From IMG/VR virus record IMGVR_UViG_3300030110_000419, positions 1-22,306 of that record: 22,306 bases of DNA; one strand, given 5' to 3'. Shown here in pieces: positions 20,281-22,306 of this stretch. Both the position numbers and the translations under genes were made by a program. The notes under the pieces were generated by a model. The model made no database searches, was not told the DNA's origin, and saw only the letters and a list, made by a program, of their open reading frames with translations. This DNA is from a virus. Every line of letters starts with the position of its first letter. Positions within the stretch are counted from its first letter, which is position 1.

Positions 20281-21534
20281 ATGGCATGGAATGGTAGCGG
20301 AGCCTTTAGCAGAACTAATGGCACTCACACAGGATCGACAGTGTGGACGCAAGACAAAGACGCTGGAACTAAAATAGTTTCCAATCGACACGACACGCAT
20401 GACCAAGATTTATCTGATGGAATAAATGCCTGTATTGCTAAGAATGGCGAAAACTACATGACAGGCGCATTTGATTTAAATGGTCAAGTTATTGAATTGG
20501 ATGCAGATGCAGATACAAAGATAGGTGCAACGGCTGATGACCGAATTGATATAACTGTTGCAAATTCAATTACGGAACGCATTGGACATGACTCAACTAA
20601 TTCAAGTGCTTTTCATTTAGTTGCCCCTGCAGCATTAACGGCACAGGCAAACACAGCGTATGCTCATTTTAACATTGCTCCAGCAGGGGCGGTGACAGTT
20701 CCTAGTGGAACAACAGCGGTGGTTGCGTCATTAGAAATTAACGAACCGAATATTACAGCGACAGGCACAGTAACAGCCGCCGCATCTCTTTATGTATCAG
20801 GCGCACCTTCGGAAGGTTCCAGTAACTATGCGTTATGGGTAGACGCAGGGAATGTAAAATTTGATGGAGATTTAACATTAGGGGCTGGCTCCGCAACTGA
20901 TGTTAAACTAGTAATTGATGGCAATGCAAAAGACTTTTATATGGGTCTTGATGATAGCGCAGATAAATTAGTGCTAGGCGTTGGTTCAACTGTAGGCACA
21001 AATGCAATTGTTACACTTGATGATGATTCTGTAATAATTGGTGATGGTGCGGCTGTAGATACAAAAATAGTTTTTGACGGCAATGCTCAAGATTATTACA
21101 TGGGGTTAGATGACAGTGCTGATGATTTAATAATAGGATTAGGGTCAACTGTAGGCACAACGCCAGCTATTTCTATTGATGAAAACCAAATAACATCATT
21201 TGGAAAAGCCGCACTAGGTGCTACAAATACAGATACGTCAAACACTGGAAGCGTAACTTTAGATTTTAATGCATATCAAAATCATATTTTGACGTTTACT
21301 GGAAATGTCACTCTTGCAAATCCATCCACAGAAAATGTTGGACAATCTGGAATTATTGTGTGCATACAAGATGGAACAGGCAGTCGAACTTTAACTCTTG
21401 GAACAGATTATGAAAGTGCTGGTGGTTCAGGAATTACACTTTCTACGGCTGGAGGTGCAACTGATATAATTCCTTATTTTGTAGTTGCTGCAAATAGGAT
21501 TTTGTTGGGCGCACCACAATTGGCGTTTTCATAA
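20281..21534 (+). CDS. Tail fibre protein with internal duplication
   Basis: A 417-aa fibre. The N-terminus NGSGAFSRTNGTHTGSTVW plus DKDAGTKIVSNRHDTHDQDLSDGIN (broken by residues) is the virion-anchoring segment shared by fibres of many phages. A beta-rich shaft follows. Two copies of a unit around DGNAKDFYMGLDDSADKLV lie at about residues 205-249 and 258-302; this 'GLDDSADDLviGlGstxGT' repeat is common in marine viral fibres. The end (NHILTFTGNVTLANPS, GIIVCIQDGTGSRTLTLGTDY) resembles a small beta-sandwich head. A strong AAGGAG (20267-20272) lies 8 nt upstream. The stop shares a base with the start of the next, adhesin-like gene, so anchor fibre and adhesin are coupled. Confidence 0.85.
   Translation: MAWNGSGAFSRTNGTHTGSTVWTQDKDAGTKIVSNRHDTHDQDLSDGINACIAKNGENYMTGAFDLNGQVIELDADADTKIGATADDRIDITVANSITERIGHDSTNSSAFHLVAPAALTAQANTAYAHFNIAPAGAVTVPSGTTAVVASLEINEPNITATGTVTAAASLYVSGAPSEGSSNYALWVDAGNVKFDGDLTLGAGSATDVKLVIDGNAKDFYMGLDDSADKLVLGVGSTVGTNAIVTLDDDSVIIGDGAAVDTKIVFDGNAQDYYMGLDDSADDLIIGLGSTVGTTPAISIDENQITSFGKAALGATNTDTSNTGSVTLDFNAYQNHILTFTGNVTLANPSTENVGQSGIIVCIQDGTGSRTLTLGTDYESAGGSGITLSTAGGATDIIPYFVVAANRILLGAPQLAFS
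20893..21186 (+). repeat. Fibre repeat units in the 20281 gene
   Basis: Two copies (about 20893-21027 and 21052-21186) encode closely similar 45-residue units with a 53-residue period. At DNA level the copies have drifted in many codons, so the duplication is older than the 24-bp one at 17751, and the protein repeat appears to be under selection. Confidence 0.75.
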
Positions 21535-22306
21535 TGTTTGGTTCTATATGGATTGCGAGTGCTGCAGCTCCTCCGACAGACTATAATGAGGCTACTGGTG
21601 GAACAATTACGACTGATGGTGATTTTAAAGTTCATACCTTTAACGCATCTGGTACATTTGATTTAACCTCTGTAGGCACAGTGAACTCCGATATCCAAAT
21701 ACTTGTTGTTGGTGGAGGTGGCTCTGGTGGAAAAGGACACCAATCTGGTGGAGGTGGCTCTGGAGGAATGCAGGAAAAATCAGGGCATACTCGAACAAAA
21801 GGAGCATATTCAATTGTTGTGGGTGCTGGTGGTTCTGGTATTGGTAATGCTAGTTCTGGTTCAGCACAATCTGGAACAAGCGGCTCTGACTCAAGTGGTT
21901 TATCAATCACAGCCAAAGGGGGTGGTGGAGGTGCTGGTAGTGCTGGTGCTGTAGCCCTGCAAGGTGGGTCAGGTGGAGGTAGCACTAATGCTGGAGGAGC
22001 AGGAGCCACATCTAACGAAGCTGATAGTGGGGGAGCATCTCATTATGGAGGTGATGGAGGAAGTGGAATTGCCGCCCCAAATTATGCTGGAGGCGGTGGA
22101 GGTGGCTGTGGCGGCAATGGAACTAATGCTGGGGGAGGCAGTACTAGTAATAATGGGGGCGATGGCGGTGCTGGGAGAGCAAATAGCATAAGTGGTAGTA
22201 GTGTGACATACGCTGGTGGAGGTGGTGGTTCTCCTTATACTGGGGGGTCCGTTGGCTCTGGAGGTTCAGGCGGCGGTGGAGATTCAGGTGCATACGATAA
22301 TGCTGG
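21534..22306 (+). CDS. Glycine-rich tail adhesin (partial, runs off the window)
   Basis: The ATG at 21534 overlaps the fibre stop (TAATG) and the frame stays open to the last base, at least 257 codons. The N-terminal part (DFKVHTFNASGTFDLTSVG then DIQILVVGGGGSGG) is the conserved entry of phage glycine-rich domains, where a short beta region precedes 'vevlvVGGGGgGG'. The rest is built of GGGGGxGG, GGGSTNAGG and similar runs separated by small polar, aromatic or Cys residues, as in polyglycine-II adhesins such as the gp38 of phage S16, in which the loops between glycine strands contact the host receptor. G+C is higher here because of the Gly codons. It probably decides host range. Confidence 0.85.
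   Translation, partial: MFGSIWIASAAAPPTDYNEATGGTITTDGDFKVHTFNASGTFDLTSVGTVNSDIQILVVGGGGSGGKGHQSGGGGSGGMQEKSGHTRTKGAYSIVVGAGGSGIGNASSGSAQSGTSGSDSSGLSITAKGGGGGAGSAGAVALQGGSGGGSTNAGGAGATSNEADSGGASHYGGDGGSGIAAPNYAGGGGGGCGGNGTNAGGGSTSNNGGDGGAGRANSISGSSVTYAGGGGGSPYTGGSVGSGGSGGGGDSGAYDNA

Noticed and set aside
21632-22009. 125-aa Pro-rich minus-strand ORF and two plus-strand Gly/Val/Leu-rich ORFs (21703-21954, 21964-22191)
   Set aside because: All are frame shadows of the glycine-rich adhesin, which has a coupled start at 21534 and a recognisable N-terminal pattern.
1-22306. CRISPR array, insertion sequence, integrase or attachment site
   Set aside because: No regularly spaced repeats, transposase or recombinase motifs, or terminal inverted repeats were seen on either strand.

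Overview
The window is a stretch of a tailed-phage genome. It carries the whole head-and-connector cluster plus the ejection and tail-fibre genes, almost all on the + strand, packed with 4-nt ATGA or similar overlaps. Protein-coding DNA is AT-rich. The gene set is a terminase pair, a P22-type portal, a scaffold, an HK97-fold capsid protein, a P22 gp10-like tail protein and several large Ala/Gly/Gln-rich internal virion candidates, with no tail tube, sheath or long tape-measure gene. This points to a short-tailed (podovirus-like) phage. Fibre repeats of a type common in uncultured marine phages, and a small protein resembling an alphaproteobacterial family, suggest a marine alphaproteobacterial host; this is inference, because no host marker is present.

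Left part (1-3000): the 3' end of an upstream gene, a small replication-type protein with FWxxYP and ATWLN motifs, then a ~240-nt non-coding block of clearly higher G+C that folds by hand into a large branched RNA (448-690). Next come two small genes, a clean intrinsic terminator, a 327-aa virion-like protein with an RTX-type repeat, another terminator, a short minus-strand gene, and a divergent regulatory region with A-tracts, dyads and good promoters in both directions.

Head module (3062-10583): an orphan DNA methyltransferase overlaps the small terminase subunit, which overlaps the large subunit. Then two tandem paralogous small proteins, portal, a small conserved protein, scaffold, major capsid and a probable decoration protein, closed by a strong terminator.

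Connector and ejection module (10598-20259): three very basic small proteins (one of only 21 residues), an unknown 177-aa protein, a helix-hairpin-helix protein, a head-tail adaptor, a polyvalent-like protein, a P22 gp10-like tail protein, a small GNAT-like protein and three probable ejection proteins. One short minus-strand gene (14031-14249) interrupts this late block, with a bidirectional promoter region to its right.

Tail fibres (20281-22306): a fibre protein with an internal 53-residue-period duplication, followed by a glycine-rich adhesin that runs off the end of the window.

The most notable feature is the structured RNA candidate at 448-690, including mutually exclusive pairings that could make it a two-state RNA. 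I could not match it to a known family.
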